This document shows positions 39,653 to 51,032 of a stretch of DNA of 64,000 nucleotides, piece by piece. Every line of letters starts with the position of its first letter. Positions within the stretch are counted from its first letter, which is position 1. The translations under genes were made by a program, and so were the position numbers. The DNA comes from Aradus depressus (lineage: Eukaryota > Arthropoda > Insecta > Hemiptera > Aradidae): the NCBI GenBank assembly GCA_963662175.1, contig OY759223.1:23475460-23539459 (forward strand), given 5' to 3'. Below the pieces are notes generated by a model. The model was not told where the DNA came from and ran no database searches. It saw nothing but the letters and a program-made list of their open reading frames with translations.

Positions 39653-42228
39653 GCTATTTTTCCGTACTTCTAGTTTGCCTCGAATTATTTATTGCCAGTC
39701 TCCGTCCTCAGTCAGTGTCTCTTCTTCCGTTTATGATCTTCTTTTGCTATTAAATGTGGCCAACTGAGAAAACTCTACACTTAATAGAATCTTCGACAAG
39801 ACTAGGAGCCAATCGCATGAAATTTCGGAATCCCGTGGCATCTTCCAATCTCAATTTATTCAAGAGATTATTCCCGAATTTCAAAAGTAATCTATGGCTA
39901 TCAACCCTGAGGCAATTTCTCCGGCCATGAAGAGTACTTGGAGACTGTAGATATGGAAGCGTGACAGTCTATAAATTATTTTTCATCTTGTTCCCAGCAG
40001 TCTATAAACAAAGTTCTCGATTGTATATAGACAGTCGCGCGATTTTGTCTACCAGGGGTGTGAACAACGAGGATTGGCTTCCAACCCACCGTCTCAACGT
40101 CATTCCCTTGACACAGGAAACATTTTGCGAAGTACCAAATGAAGTAGGTTGTCTCATCCTGGTGGCATTAGTGCATTATTTATGCATCTTCATATTACCT
40201 AACAAAAGCTACCCTTGCAAGGGGGTTGCTAAGGAAGTCTGAGTAATTAGAAAATTTTGTCTTTCCCTTTTTCCCTCGGTTCTAGCTCGTATGAAAGTAA
40301 CGCCGGGGTCTCCTTGTTAAAACTTTGGGTATAAAAACTCGAGGGCGGTCCTTTGAGACCCTTCAGCTTCAAGCCGGGCTCTTCAGCTTCCAAGTACTCC
40401 AATGAACCTTCCTCTTGGAGAAAATTAATTCAGTCCCTTTCCTCGAACAACGGTGTCAATCACATTATGCAACTCAGCTCCTTAACTGCAAATAACTTTG
40501 CGCTCCAGTTTATATTAAAAGGAACAAACTTTGTATATAAATTTTAAACTGAAGAGTAGAGCGTTAACTATTATGACTTTTTGAAGGGTCTCCGACTTCA
40601 TTTTGACTTGAGTTCATCTCAGTTGAGAATATCAAGTATCAATTTTAAAACTGTTTTAATTTTCGGCTCCTTTAAACTTCCCTAATTTTAAAGTTACGAA
40701 TAAGGGTCACGGATAAAACCTGGGATTGAAATCAACTGTGGTCAGCATATTATGCAAATTAATTACGAAAAGTTATAGATAGTTTTCTCACATATTAATA
40801 TTTTCCAATTCTAATATTATATTATAATATGATTATATTATTTTTATTTTCACGCTTAAAATTTTTTAAGTTCCAAGTCTAACAGACTAACTCGAACTAA
40901 GAAATAGAGTTAAATAGAAAGGAAAATGGAAAGAAGAAAAATAATAAGGATAAGGAGTTTCTTGTAAGAAGGTCCGTCATAGAATCATAATAGACTTAGC
41001 TTTCTGCTATAGCCCTCTATAGTAGGAATTGGAGTGGTTTTGTGTTCACAAGTAGCAAGCGTTCATTCGAAATATTTAAATATTTATTTTTAATATTTTA
41101 TACTTAAATTTTATTTTATTTTTAATATTTTTATTTGGATTCTTATTATTATATAATTATTATTTTTTTTATGTATATATTTATTATATATATTTTTTCT
41201 TCAACCTAATTTTTTATATTCCTACTCTTCTTCTTATCATCTTTCTTATTCTCTTTCTATCATTTTATTTATTTTTTTTAAATATATTTTATTAATATCG
41301 TTGTAATTATTTTGTACATATTCTTCATGACTTCACGGAGACATTTTTATTATTATTTGTATTTTTTTTTTAATTATTATTTATTCTATTTTATTTTTTT
41401 CTCTCTTGTATTTAGTTACCATTGTACATAAATTGTTCCATTATCTATTGTCAACTTTACTTATGGTCTGTACCGACTGTAAATATGCATAATAAAATAT
41501 TTCTAGGAAAGCAATCTGTTTCCGATCAAAGTTGATTAACATGGGTTGAAAAGTTACGCAACTTTTTTAAAAATATATATGAAATTTCGATAAACTTATT
41601 CTTTTTTTATAGTTCTTTTTTATTAAAAAAATGTAAGTTTTAAAATAACTTTCTTCAAAACTTCTCCCCTTTACGGAAGGAAATTTCATATCAATAGTTA
41701 TTTGGATATACATCGATAGTACTATCGACTATCACCCATTCCTTGTACGTAGGTTGTCAGAAGAGGGCGGGTGGGCCAGAGAAGGGCCAACAGAGAAGCT
41801 GAGTGGAGTTAGGGAGTGACTCCTGGAGAATTATTGGTCGTTAATCCCAAGCCTTTAGCTCACTATGTCTTCATCAATCCTGAAACCTCCGTCGAGGAGT
41901 TTTAATTAGAGAAGAGATGCAGGCTAGTGATAGGCGGACTATGACGCTCGGATCCCTTCCGTTTATTTATCACTCTGAGGTCTGGGAGATTTGTGACCGG
42001 AGATAGGGAACGTTTTGGGAGGGGGACCTCTCTCAGCCACAGCCGCAAACTGAGCCCTTGTTAACGACAGCTCTTCTCTCTTCCAGGTCCCTGGGTCACT
42101 ACATCCTTCATGTAGGATTTGGACAACATTCTATTAAGGGAGGTTTGTCTCATTTTTTTTTTTATTTTTTTTTTTTGTTTACCCAGCTATTCGAAGTATA
42201 CGGGAAGTTATTTAATCAGTCAAACTTA
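39653..42228. other. Long stretch with no gene recognised
   Basis: A 93-codon frame at 39961-40242 (plus) begins MTVYKLFFILFP and contains LTQETFCEVPNEVG; no domain is recognised. 40800-41450 is very AT-rich. At 41711-41724 CATCGATAGTACTATCGA is a short palindrome like that near 429 and 1096. 41750-42110 is moderately GC-rich with no clear frame. Confidence 0.35.
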
Positions 42229-42464
42229 TAACTAAATTTTGCCTACCTTAAATTTTTATTCACCTAGGGCAGGGGTCTTTAACGAGTACCTGACATCGTA
42301 CAGGCTCGGGACCATCGCTTAACGTCCCATTCGAAGGACGGCGTGCTTAAGTTTATTTTACCTCCCAGATAATAAAAATAAACAAAGGGCCTCGGTCGGG
42401 TTACGAACCCACGTTCTTGAGCTCAAAAGTCAAGCACGCATACCACTGAGCTACCGGCGCCCTC
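42229..42464 (-). repeat. SINE-1 copy W, head intact but 3' third missing
   Basis: Runs from ATTTTGCCTACCTTAAATTT to GAGCTACCGGCGCCCTC. It keeps box A and box B but lacks the tail and the region around CTCTGGTAGTAGGCG. Loss of the 3' rather than the 5' end is unusual for target-primed insertion and suggests later deletion. Confidence 0.9.
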
Positions 42465-43194
42465 TAAAATTTTTGATAATTATTTTAAAAAATATTAGAA
42501 AAAAAAAAAATTTAAGATACTAAAAATAATTAAAAAATAATTAAAATAGAAAGGAATCTCTTTGGATTATCACTATCAGATAATAATTAACATTTTTCTT
42601 TCTCTGAAGGTTGCCAACCTTTTGTAAATAACATTTTTAAATAACTATCTTATTTATTTTTCCTCTGCATTACGATTTTATTGATCGACTATTCGAATAA
42701 CGTATGTTATTGACGAGGTTTGCGAATAACGACTTTCGTCTTAGGAACCATCGTATCGTCCCATCCGAAAGACTGCGTGCTCAAGATTAACTAAGAGCCA
42801 GATCTTGAGCTATATTTATGTACACAGTAGGTAGATGTGTGTCGGTCTGAAACAAGATCTGAAGAGAAGAGAAGAAGGAAGTCTGAAAGTGAGTGTGTGA
42901 TGACAGAGAAGCCCCAAGAACGTCCATCAGTATTATCTTCAGAGAAGGGGGGCACCTGCCTCTAACTGGGCGGAAAGTTCTTTAAGACTAGAAGACTAGG
43001 GTCCGGGGGATATGAGGACGTCATATTGGATATGATCTTGAGCCGTGTTAGTCTCAAAACCCACTCTGAAATTCTCTTGACAGGACCACGTAGCTTCTCT
43101 CTTCCTCGGAGTCTGTCCTTCTCTAGCAACACAGCAACACACAAATAGCAACCACACAGATAAACAAGAATAGCTTCACATCTCTTAGTATAAT
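42465..43194. other. No gene recognised; SINE-1 remnant near 42741-42812
   Basis: 42741-42812 shows CGTCCCATCCGAAAGACTGC and AGATCTTGAGCT, a decayed SINE-1 remnant. The rest is unassigned. Confidence 0.35.
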
Positions 43195-43507
43195 TTTTGT
43201 TTTAAAATAAAATCACCAGTGAATCACCGTCGGCGTACTTCCCCAACATGAACTAATTACGTATTCGCTGCCCATATTAAACTTTGGCACTTTTAAGGTA
43301 TTTTTGTCGAACCCCAATCACCACAGAAAATGTGTTTTTTTAAAAATATTATTTCAATTATTATTTATATATTAATTTTATTTTACATAATTTTTTTTAT
43401 CACAACATTTTGTGTTGAAATTTCGTTAAATCGATAGTTATTAGTATTTTTGATATGTGACCCTCATTTCTGATACCCCAGTTTTCTTTTAGCCGATTTA
43501 GCTGAAA

Positions 43508-43510
<3 letters not shown>
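43195..43510 (-). repeat. Dispersed repeat A pieces
   Basis: AAATCACCAGTGAATCACCG and GTACTTCCCCAACATGAACT at the left, and TTTAGCCGATTTAGCTGAAA at the right; they are split by AT-rich sequence. Confidence 0.5.

Positions 43511-43569
<59 letters not shown>
43511..43569. repeat. (TA)n microsatellite
   Basis: About 29 uninterrupted TA units immediately left of a foldback element whose probable target is TA. Confidence 0.95.
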
Positions 43570-43572
<3 letters not shown>

Positions 43573-43901
43573 GGTGGTCCTTAAACATACATTTTTTTTC
43601 GTAAGGCTGAGTTTCAGTTTTTTGAGATAAAAAAACACGAAAAACATGTTTTTCAAATTTTTTTGAAGTCATTTATTGTGCCTCTAGATAAATGAATTTT
43701 CAAAAAAAAATATATTTTCCATATATCATATAATATATAATATATGGAAAATATAGTTTTTTTGAAAATTCATTTATCTAGAGGCACAATAAATGACTTC
43801 AAAAATATTTGAAAAACATGTTTTTCTTGTTTTTTTATCTCAAAAAACCGAAATTCAGCCTTACAAAAAAAAAATTTATGTTTAAGGACCACCCTAATAT
43901 A
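43570..43901. mobile_element. Foldback (palindromic) element with about 150-bp arms
   Basis: AGGGTGGTCCTTAAACATAC at the left is answered by GTTTAAGGACCACCCT at the right. The arms stay inverse-complementary inward through TTTTTGAGATAAAAAAAC, GAAGTCATTTATTGTGCCTC and TAGATAAATGAATTTTC, to a short AT-rich centre at about 43727-43745. By eye the arms are highly similar. It is flanked by TA on both sides, consistent with a Tc1/mariner-type TA-target MITE. Confidence 0.85.
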
Positions 43902-43904
43902 TAT

Positions 43905-44255
43905 ATTCCCTTTACGAATGAAATTTTTATACAATAGTTGTCTTACATACGGACTGAACCCTCCTACTAAATTTAATATCGGAACATTCAATACATCGGC
44001 AGTTATTAGGATTTTTTTTAAATTTCGCCATGTCCCCTTTCCTCCTCCCCCTTCTACTGAAAATCAATAGATGTCATCATTATGAGGTTCTCGAAACCTG
44101 CAAATTTCGTGTCGATAAACTTATTTTACATACAGGAAATATAAAATGAGTTTTTGCCCAATGGTCAATTGGCTCGAGAGAGAGCGAAAAGGCAATTAAT
44201 TCGTACTGGGGAAGTACATAGCTGGTGATTCATCGACGATCTTTTTATTTTTTTT
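43905..44255. repeat. Dispersed repeat A pieces in opposite orientations
   Basis: 43910-44110 reads inverted (ATACATCGGCAGTTATTAGG; CTACTGAAAATCAATAGATG). 44150-44255 reads forward (GAGAGAGAGCGAAAAGGCAA; GGGGAAGTACATAGCTGGTG). Confidence 0.5.
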
Positions 44256-46659
44256 AGCCATCAAAGTCATAAAAACCAACAAAAAAAAAAAATTGTGGGT
44301 TTTACTGGAGTTTGGTCATTGCTTCTAATGTCCCTTCATTAGTTGACACTTACAACGTCTAATTATCGGCTGTTGACAATTTGTCTAATTTTTGTCTCTT
44401 TTTAATGGTCTTCCTGTCGCCAAGAATATGAAAGAATTGAAAAAAATTAAAATTGCTCAAAGAAAACAAGGAATCATATAAAGAAAAAACCAAGAAACCT
44501 ATATTTAAAGTTAAAAAAACCCGTTTCATTGATGGAAGACAATGAGTGTTCACTACCACAAAATTACTACTCAATGATAAAAAAACCAACAGAAAATGTC
44601 ATTAAGTGTAATTCCCCATTTGTTGTATTTTACAATCCTAAGATTATAACAACAAACTACCGATTTCAACAAAATTAGGAAAATAAGATGACGCTGAATT
44701 AATAATAATGAACTATTTCAATATCTTATCAATCAATTAAGTTATAGCTATCCCTCAAGAACCAATCGACCAAGTTGGCTAAAAATCGATAGTTGACTTA
44801 GGTACTTAAGAATCCTTATTCTATATTTCGTGCAAAAATATACAACAAAAAATAAAATTCTGCCATTAACTGTTTTTCTGCAAAAAAAAAAAAAAAAAAA
44901 AATTGATCTAATTTGTAAATTAATTTTTTTTTTTTTTTTTGTCTTTATAATGTTGGTCGCAACAGTTGCCATTACGCAACAACCAGCTACCAAGAGGACT
45001 TGATAGATAGTTGATGTCTTGATTGGCGTGAGAGAGGAAGGCCACCCAGCGCTAGCTCTTCAGTGCGAAATTTAAAAGCAATGAATATTATGGGGATATT
45101 ATGATTTTGTTTCATGAAGTGGGCGGTTGCAATTTGGGATTATAGTAAGTTACGGTTCAACCTCCTCTTCAATCTCCTGGGAGGATTGTGTGGCAAGTGT
45201 GGTGAAGAAAGTGAGTGGATGTATGGATTTGGGTGTGAATGCAATTTGCTATGGAAACGTCAGTAAAAGTCCTGAATTGTGTCGTGTACTGTGTTTATCA
45301 TGAGGTCATTGTGGAGTGTTCTGTTACTTACGTATGGTGGGCATTGTGTAATGAGTCTGTGTGTCTTAGACTGGAAAACCTGGATACGATTTACTTAAAC
45401 CAATTTACTTAGCTTTCACCATCGTAACACCCTTTAAAGCCCAACCTTTTCGACACATCTGCTCTCTGATGGACAAAATTAGAAGTTACATTTGTGACAC
45501 TCTTCCATAAAAAAGTATTCCATATAACCATCCTTCCCATGAGTTTAGTATGAATTCGATATTTTTTGAGTTGTGACAGCCTTGTTCTGGGTAGCGATTT
45601 GTTGCATTAAAATTTACCGCTAAAACATTTCAAAATTCTTGTCTGGAAAACTGTGCCGCCTGTCGCTAAGTGGATATGTGTATGAGTTTACAATGTGCGA
45701 TATTTAGAAACGAGATAGAAAACACATTATAATAACAATTATTTAAAAAAATATATATATATAAATATAAATATATGAAAAAATAAAATAAATAAATGTA
45801 ATTGAAATAAAAAATGAAAAAAAAATTAAATAAAATAAAAAAATAATGGAAATTATTTTGTATATAAGTAATAAAAAATAATTATTAAAACTTCGACAAA
45901 CTTAAAGAGGATTTCTGTGAAGAAACTCTGCCGAAAAAATAAAAATTAAAGCTATGTATCAAATAATGTTTATGAGTATGAAGCTTAAGGTTAGAATAAA
46001 TAATTGTTAGTTGATTTAATCAGGAAAATCTGAGAAAAGCCGATTTATTCCCGATGCTGTCTGATGGACGAACCAGAACTGTCCTTTACGCGACTTTTCC
46101 ACTTCATTCCCTCATTTGTCAGAGCTTCCCACCCCTAGTCCTCTGAGGGGACCAAATCATCGCCAACTTGCCGTCCTGACAATGGATCTTTTTTTTTTTT
46201 TTTTTTTGACGAATTGCCGCCGAAGTTGTCTTTTCGTTTTAACAGTTCCTTTTCTCCATCTACAAAAAAAAAAAAATAAAAAAAATATATAAAAAATCTT
46301 TTGATTTTCTTCCAGATTGAGAATTCATTCCGGTTTTCCTCCCTCAGTGTCACCCAGCTCTATCCCCAAGCCTTTCATCCTTTGGAAGAATATTGGATGA
46401 CTTCTGGCAACAATCGAGGAAAGACAATCTTTGAGAGGGAGTGGGGGGGGGGGACTCAAATGTTAGGAAATTTTTGAGTTGGGATTTCCAATATGTTCTT
46501 TATTCCTTTTCATCTCTCAAAATATTTCAATAAACCTCACCACAATCGGATTGAGTAAGCTTCACTTTGGTCTTTCACATCCTTATTGGAACTCTCATTT
46601 TCTGATTATTAACTTAATGAAAGTATATTCGGACTTAATAGGTGAAATATAAACAAACA
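44256..46659. other. Long stretch with no gene recognised
   Basis: AT-rich parts at 44400-44950 and 45720-46000; moderately GC-rich parts at 45000-45400. Homopolymers: T-runs at 44925-44940 and 46191-46207, G-run at 46442-46453. No frame gives a known motif. Confidence 0.35.
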
Positions 46660-47690
46660 AAAAAAAAAGTCGAAGTACGGGCAACATTCCCCAGAACGAA
46701 TTAACCAATTAATTGCTCCCCCTCCGGATCCAGTCGACCGTTCGCGCTAATATTAAATACAGTAGACTCTCCTTTATCCGGCGTTGCCGGGACCGACGTG
46801 ACGCCGGATAACGGAAATCATCAATTAATAAGAAAAGATATATCAATTAAAGCATAAAAAAAGTGTTTTTAGGTGAGTTAAGGAATAAAACATGTATGTA
46901 TTTTGTTGATAACATTTATTAAATTGACAAATATGTACATACTTTACTAGTTAAGTGTTCATTTCCCGATAAGACGATATTGTTGTGCCACGGACGGTTA
47001 CCTTTGTTTTTTATTCTAAGAAACATTTTTTATAAATGTTTGATTTTCAACTATGTATTTATTATAATTTATTTATAGGATATTATTGAAGTAATAAAAT
47101 ATTGTATTAGCGTTCCCTTCATTATAAATACAATGTACATATGTATGTACAATAAAAATACATAAAAGATTCGTGAGTTACGGAATTATTATATGCTCGT
47201 AAATACACGTGGCTCATATAATTGATAATCTGATAATTGAATGTTAATTTTAGTTTAACAAATTTGATATTATTCTGCGAGTGCCGGATAAGGGAGCGCG
47301 CCGGATAACAGTACGCCGGATAAGGGAGAGTCTACTGTATTTGACTTATCTAGAAACACTTAAATACTCATACTAAATTTTATGTCAATAAATTCATTAC
47401 ATCGTCAGTTATTGGGGTTTTCGAGTTAAGCCTCTTCCCTAAACCCCCCCACCCTTTGGTCGATTTAACTTAAAATCGATAGGTGTTCATTATCGGGTAG
47501 TAGTATGTGTTGATTCATTCATTCTATCGACAGTTATTAGAGTTTTTGTGTTAAGCCTCCCTCCTAATTCCCCATTTCTTTTGGTCGATTTAACTGAAAA
47601 ATAATATGTGTCCACCGTTAGAGGGTTCTGGATTCACATATAAAATTTCGTGTTGATAGATTCATTTTGTCGGGCGTTATCGTGTTCACA
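46660..47690 (-). repeat. Dispersed repeat A copy split by a pogo-type MITE
   Basis: Left part: GAACGAATTAACCAATTAAT, then CAGTCGACCGTTCGCGCTAA. Right part: CTTAAATACTCATACTAAAT, TCAATAAATTCATTACATCG and GTCGATTTAACTTAAAATCG. The MITE sits inside the CGCTAATATTAAA segment, giving a clear before/after comparison with the uninterrupted copy at 39275. Confidence 0.65.
46760..47337. mobile_element. pogo/Tigger-type MITE, 578 bp, with TA target duplication
   Basis: TIRs: CAGTAGACTCTCCTTTATCC at the left and its inverse (GGATAAGGGAGAGTCTACTG) at the right, continuing into GGCG. TA flanks both ends. Subterminal GCCGGATAA motifs repeat near both ends. It contains no transposase frame. Confidence 0.92.
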
Positions 47691-47828
47691 GACAGCTTTT
47701 TTTTTTTTTTTCATATTTAGAATCTAGGGATCGGAAAACAAGAATTTCCGTTGAAAAACCAGCATCGAATTTTTCACTAATAACATAACTTCCTTTACAC
47801 TTCGTATATCTGGGGAAGTAGAAGAAAT
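47691..47828. repeat. Dispersed repeat C copy
   Basis: Similar to 10070-10170: CATCGAATTTTTCAC, ATAACATAACTT and TTCGTATATCTGGGGAAGTA. Confidence 0.4.
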
Positions 47829-48202
47829 TTGATCCTGTGGTCGCTTGGAAGCGACCATCTGCGACGCTCGGCGGTCGCTCCACCTTAATTTCATTTGCGA
47901 CACCCTTTGGTGCGCCAAGAGAGCTCGGGATCAAGATAACACCCCATCTTGACTAGCTGTGCTACAGTGCGACGCCGAGGACGACTATCTGCGACGCTCG
48001 GCGGTCACTCCACTTTAATTTCATTTGCGACACTCTTTGGTGCGCCAAGAGAGCTCTGGGTCAAGATAACACCCCATCTTGACTAGCTGTGCTACAGTGC
48101 GACGCCGAGGACGACTATCTGCGACGCTCGACGGTCGCTCCACCTTAATTTCATTTGCGACACCCTTTGGTGCGCCAAGAGAGCTCGGGATCAAGATGAG
48201 GT
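47829..48202. repeat. 130-bp GC-rich tandem repeat, almost three units
   Basis: CTGCGACGCTCG recurs at 47859, 47989 and 48119, 130 bp apart. Units contain CCTTTGGTGCGCCAAGAGAG, CTCGGGATCAAGATAAC and GCTGTGCTACAGTGCGACGC. The GCGCC-AGAGAGCTC-GGATC phrase also occurs in the 3' region of LINE family C near 20247, so it may be LINE-derived. Confidence 0.9.
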
Positions 48203-48844
48203 TTAGGCTAGCTGTGCATTGCCGAGGTCGACCACTGGCGGCCGGCGATTGTTCCCTGGCGCAAGGTTTGAGTGCTTTCTCCGTTAGTATCTGCCATCAA
48301 ATCAAAGTTGGTACATTCATTATTATTGCAATTTTTTTTTTTTTTTTTTAACTTTTTTTTAATTAGACACTTGATGAAGAATGCCAGTATGATCTGACAG
48401 TAACAAGTGACGAGGGGATGATATCTGTGACAGGAACAGGGATCACTGTCTCACTGTCGGTCAGCCAGTTCTGAAGTGATGAGGTTCTGCTTTAACAAGC
48501 TGTCATTGCTTCTGTCGTCCCTGGCCAATTAGAACTCTTCAAACTTCTACCAACCCGATCACCAATCACCCATCACTCCAACACACTCTAAATGTACTAA
48601 CTGTCCTCATCTACCAGCCATCAATAATTTAGTTTTTATATTAATATTAAATTGATTTATTTACGTAAATGTATTGCAATGACTGTATGCACAAAATATT
48701 GTGTTAAAATGATGTTTTCTGAAATACTGTTATCAAGTCCATTGGCCACATTCTTCAGAGATATCTCAAAAATTTAAATTGTTAGGATTATATCTCAATA
48801 TTTTTTATAATTATAACCATAAAATATGGTTAAAAAATGAATAT
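48203..48844. other. No gene recognised
   Basis: T-run near 48332-48350. No supportable frame. Confidence 0.35.
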
Positions 48845-49249
48845 ATCGTAGGTCTAAACGTGATACCTCGTAAGCAACATTTTTCCAAAAATCGTTTTTT
48901 TTTTTTTTTTTCAAAAAAAAATAAAAAAAACTCTATTGATTTAGTGGGACCTCGTGTACGACATAAAACGAAAAAAACAAGAAATAAGGTTTGAAGAACC
49001 GTACCTTGCAAAAGAAATGAGAACGAAATTCTGGTGAAACCTGGTAACTCCGTCAAGTACGTTAATTCTTTACTTGGATTTGCAAACTAGCTTAAAAACT
49101 ATTCATGGCATACATATGCATCTCACTTAATTAATACAAACGTCGAAAAGATTGAGGTTTCCTATAAAGAATATTTTTTTATCAGTTTTTTGTCTCTCCT
49201 GTAAAGTTGACTGTTTGCACATATGAGGTATCACGTTTAGACCGACGAT
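48845..49249. mobile_element. Non-coding element with about 24-bp terminal inverted repeats
   Basis: The left end is ATCGTAGGTCTAAACGTGAT then ACCTC. The right end is the inverse GAGGTATCACGTTTAGACCG then ACGAT, one mismatch within 24 bp. About 405 bp in total, with a (TA)n tract next to the right end. No transposase was seen. The TIRs and AT-rich target suggest a Tc1/mariner-type MITE. Confidence 0.7.
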
Positions 49250-49251
49250 TA

Positions 49252-49259
49252 TATATATT

Positions 49260-49321
<62 letters not shown>

Positions 49322-49322
49322 A
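49252..49322. repeat. (TA)n microsatellite within a TTACAATA palindrome
   Basis: About 27 TA units flanked by ATTACAATATA and TATATTGTAAT, so the whole tract can fold into one hairpin. Confidence 0.9.
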
Positions 49323-49354
49323 ATCGTTCAAAAATCCAGGATCAGTTTTCAATT

Positions 49355-49800
49355 TAATTTCACATTTCGAGTTCTCTCCCCCTGAAAACGTTTTAACCAT
49401 TTTCGCGATGATTGTTTGTATGTATGTGTGTAGCAATGAACTTGAAATTTGAGATAAATATATCTGCTAACATTGACATGAATATATCAAATATGCAGAT
49501 TAGATTTTGGCCAAAATCAGACGAAAATTAGGATCACTTTACTTCAGGGCTTAAGTATTTTTTACAGGATACCGTTTTTATAAATATGACCTAGTTGTAC
49601 AAAAAATTGAAAGACGCGTTTTATATGAAATACTTTTTTTTTTTTCAGGCGTCCGGTTTGCGAAATATATGCCGAAACCTGTCCTAAAATGTCGTTTTGG
49701 AACACATATGTTTTAGGGGTTTCCTTGATTTACTTAAAAATGGTTAGTCCTATCGAAAAATTTATCCTTACCGAAAAACTTTACACAAACGATCAATTGG
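49355..49800 (+). repeat. Dispersed repeat B copy
   Basis: Matches 13756-14300, including GAACTTGAAATTTGAGATAA, ATCACTTTACTTCAGGGCTT, CGTCCGGTTTGCGAAATATA and GGTTAGTCCTATCGAAAAAT. Confidence 0.55.
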
Positions 49801-49835
49801 TTTTGTAAAGAGATTCAAAATGATGATTGATTAAC

Positions 49836-49941
49836 TCGTATGGGGGATGATCATTGTCTTATCCTTGAGCAGATTTTTCAGACTCCAGTATCCGTTACCG
49901 CCCTCTCAACATTACAACAGAGGAAAGTTAGAATTAATGCT
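49836..49941. repeat. Left copy of a roughly 100-bp direct repeat flanking LINE C
   Basis: CAGACTCCAGTATCCGTTAC and GGAAAGTTAGAA recur at 50590-50640 in the same orientation and order. The intervening DNA is LINE C copy 3. Confidence 0.7.
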
Positions 49942-50530
49942 TATTGAGCGTTGCAAGGACATAGTCCAAGACTGGATAGTAGGGAAATGGCAACAGCAAT
50001 GGTCACGATCCTGAGACAGCCGATCGGACCTGTGCGGACTCTCCACACGTCCGGGTAAGACTTAAGTCGTTTTGGGTAAAACCGGACCATTGGACGTCCC
50101 AGATACTATCGGTTCACGGGGATTTCTGCAAGCTCTTCTTTTTCAAGAAGAAGGACAGCCCGAACTGCTCTTGCGGCGGCGTTGAGACTGCAGAACAAGT
50201 AGTTCTCGAATGCCCGAGGCTGACTACCCAGAGTTCAGTCGATTCGTCGCCTCCTGGCGGAGGGTAAAGAACGCAGTGTAACGTGGTTCCGGGGATGACC
50301 GCTGGGGGTTGTAACACCATCCTTAGCGCAACGCAGCCATAAAACATAGATGCCCTGGTCCCGAGTTCTATCGGGAAACGCCGATAAGGTAAGTTGGAGA
50401 ACCCAACGAGTGGCGGGGTTCTACAACCGGCTGTAGCACCATGAGTTTAAATACAAATAAAAAAATACCTATTTCCCCTCGGGTGGTGTGGCCCCAGAGG
50501 GCTATGGTATACCCAAAAAAAAAAAAAAAA
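49941..50530 (+). pseudogene. LINE family C copy 3 with poly(A)
   Basis: Frame 1: CKDIVQDWIVGKWQQQWSRS then a stop. Frame 2: VRLKSFWVKPDHWTSQILSV, then FFKKKDSPNCSCGGVETAEQ and VVLECP, the C-x-C zinc-knuckle region with Gln in place of the His. A deletion follows, then DYPEFSRFVASWRRVKNAV and a stop near 50281. The 3' UTR ends in a 15-nt A-run at 50516-50530. It is a pseudogene. Confidence 0.85.
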
Positions 50531-50547
50531 TTAAATAATTCTTACGG

Positions 50548-50645
50548 AGGGATGTACATAGTCTCATCCTACAGCAGATATCCAGACTCCAGTATCCGTT
50601 ACCGCTCTCTCATCATCAGAACAAAGAAAAGTTAGAAAAGAAGGC
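50548..50645. repeat. Right copy of the direct repeat flanking LINE C
   Basis: See the left copy at 49836. The two diverge at about a fifth of positions by eye, so this is an old duplication rather than a fresh target-site duplication. Confidence 0.7.
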
Positions 50646-51032
50646 TAAAGGTAGAAGACAGAGGAGACTGGCTGAGGTTGTAGTTGCCAATTTGAGTTGG
50701 GGAAGTTAGACCAATTAACGTGAACTACGTGAGAATGTAAGAAGAGCCAATCGGAACAGTGGCCAAGACTCGGTGACTGATAGCAGGTGACCGGTCCAGG
50801 GGACCAAGATTCAATTTGGCCTCTCTCACCGTTTGTTTAATTACAAAGCTCTCGGCAGTCCCACTTGGTCGTCCTCAGGCCAAATCCTCTTTCTCACGTC
50901 TACACTCCTAATCTAATAAAACTAGAGAATTATTCCGAATCGGGCCTCCACCCCAAATCATCCTCAATTTTTTTTTTTTTTAAGACGGGGGAAGAAAAAT
51001 ATATATAGGATGTATATATTATCTAGTTCAGA
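50646..51032. other. No gene recognised
   Basis: Moderate GC. Includes AATTTGAGTTGGGGAAGTTA, reminiscent of repeat A. Confidence 0.35.

Noticed and set aside
40353..40547. Ser-rich 64-codon ORF
   Set aside because: No domain and no splice context; it looks like chance.
41000..41500. AT-rich replication origin or matrix attachment region
   Set aside because: Composition alone is not evidence; no defined motif set is present.
43400..43672. ORF with an Ile-Tyr repeat
   Set aside because: It is translation of the (TA)n microsatellite.
44748..44993. ORF containing poly-Lys and poly-Phe
   Set aside because: It is produced by homopolymer A/T runs.
48079..48351. 90-codon ORF in the 130-bp repeat
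   Set aside because: GC-rich repeat sequence is open by chance; no domain is recognised.
49182..49436. ORF with an Ile-Tyr repeat
   Set aside because: It is translation of a (TA)n tract.
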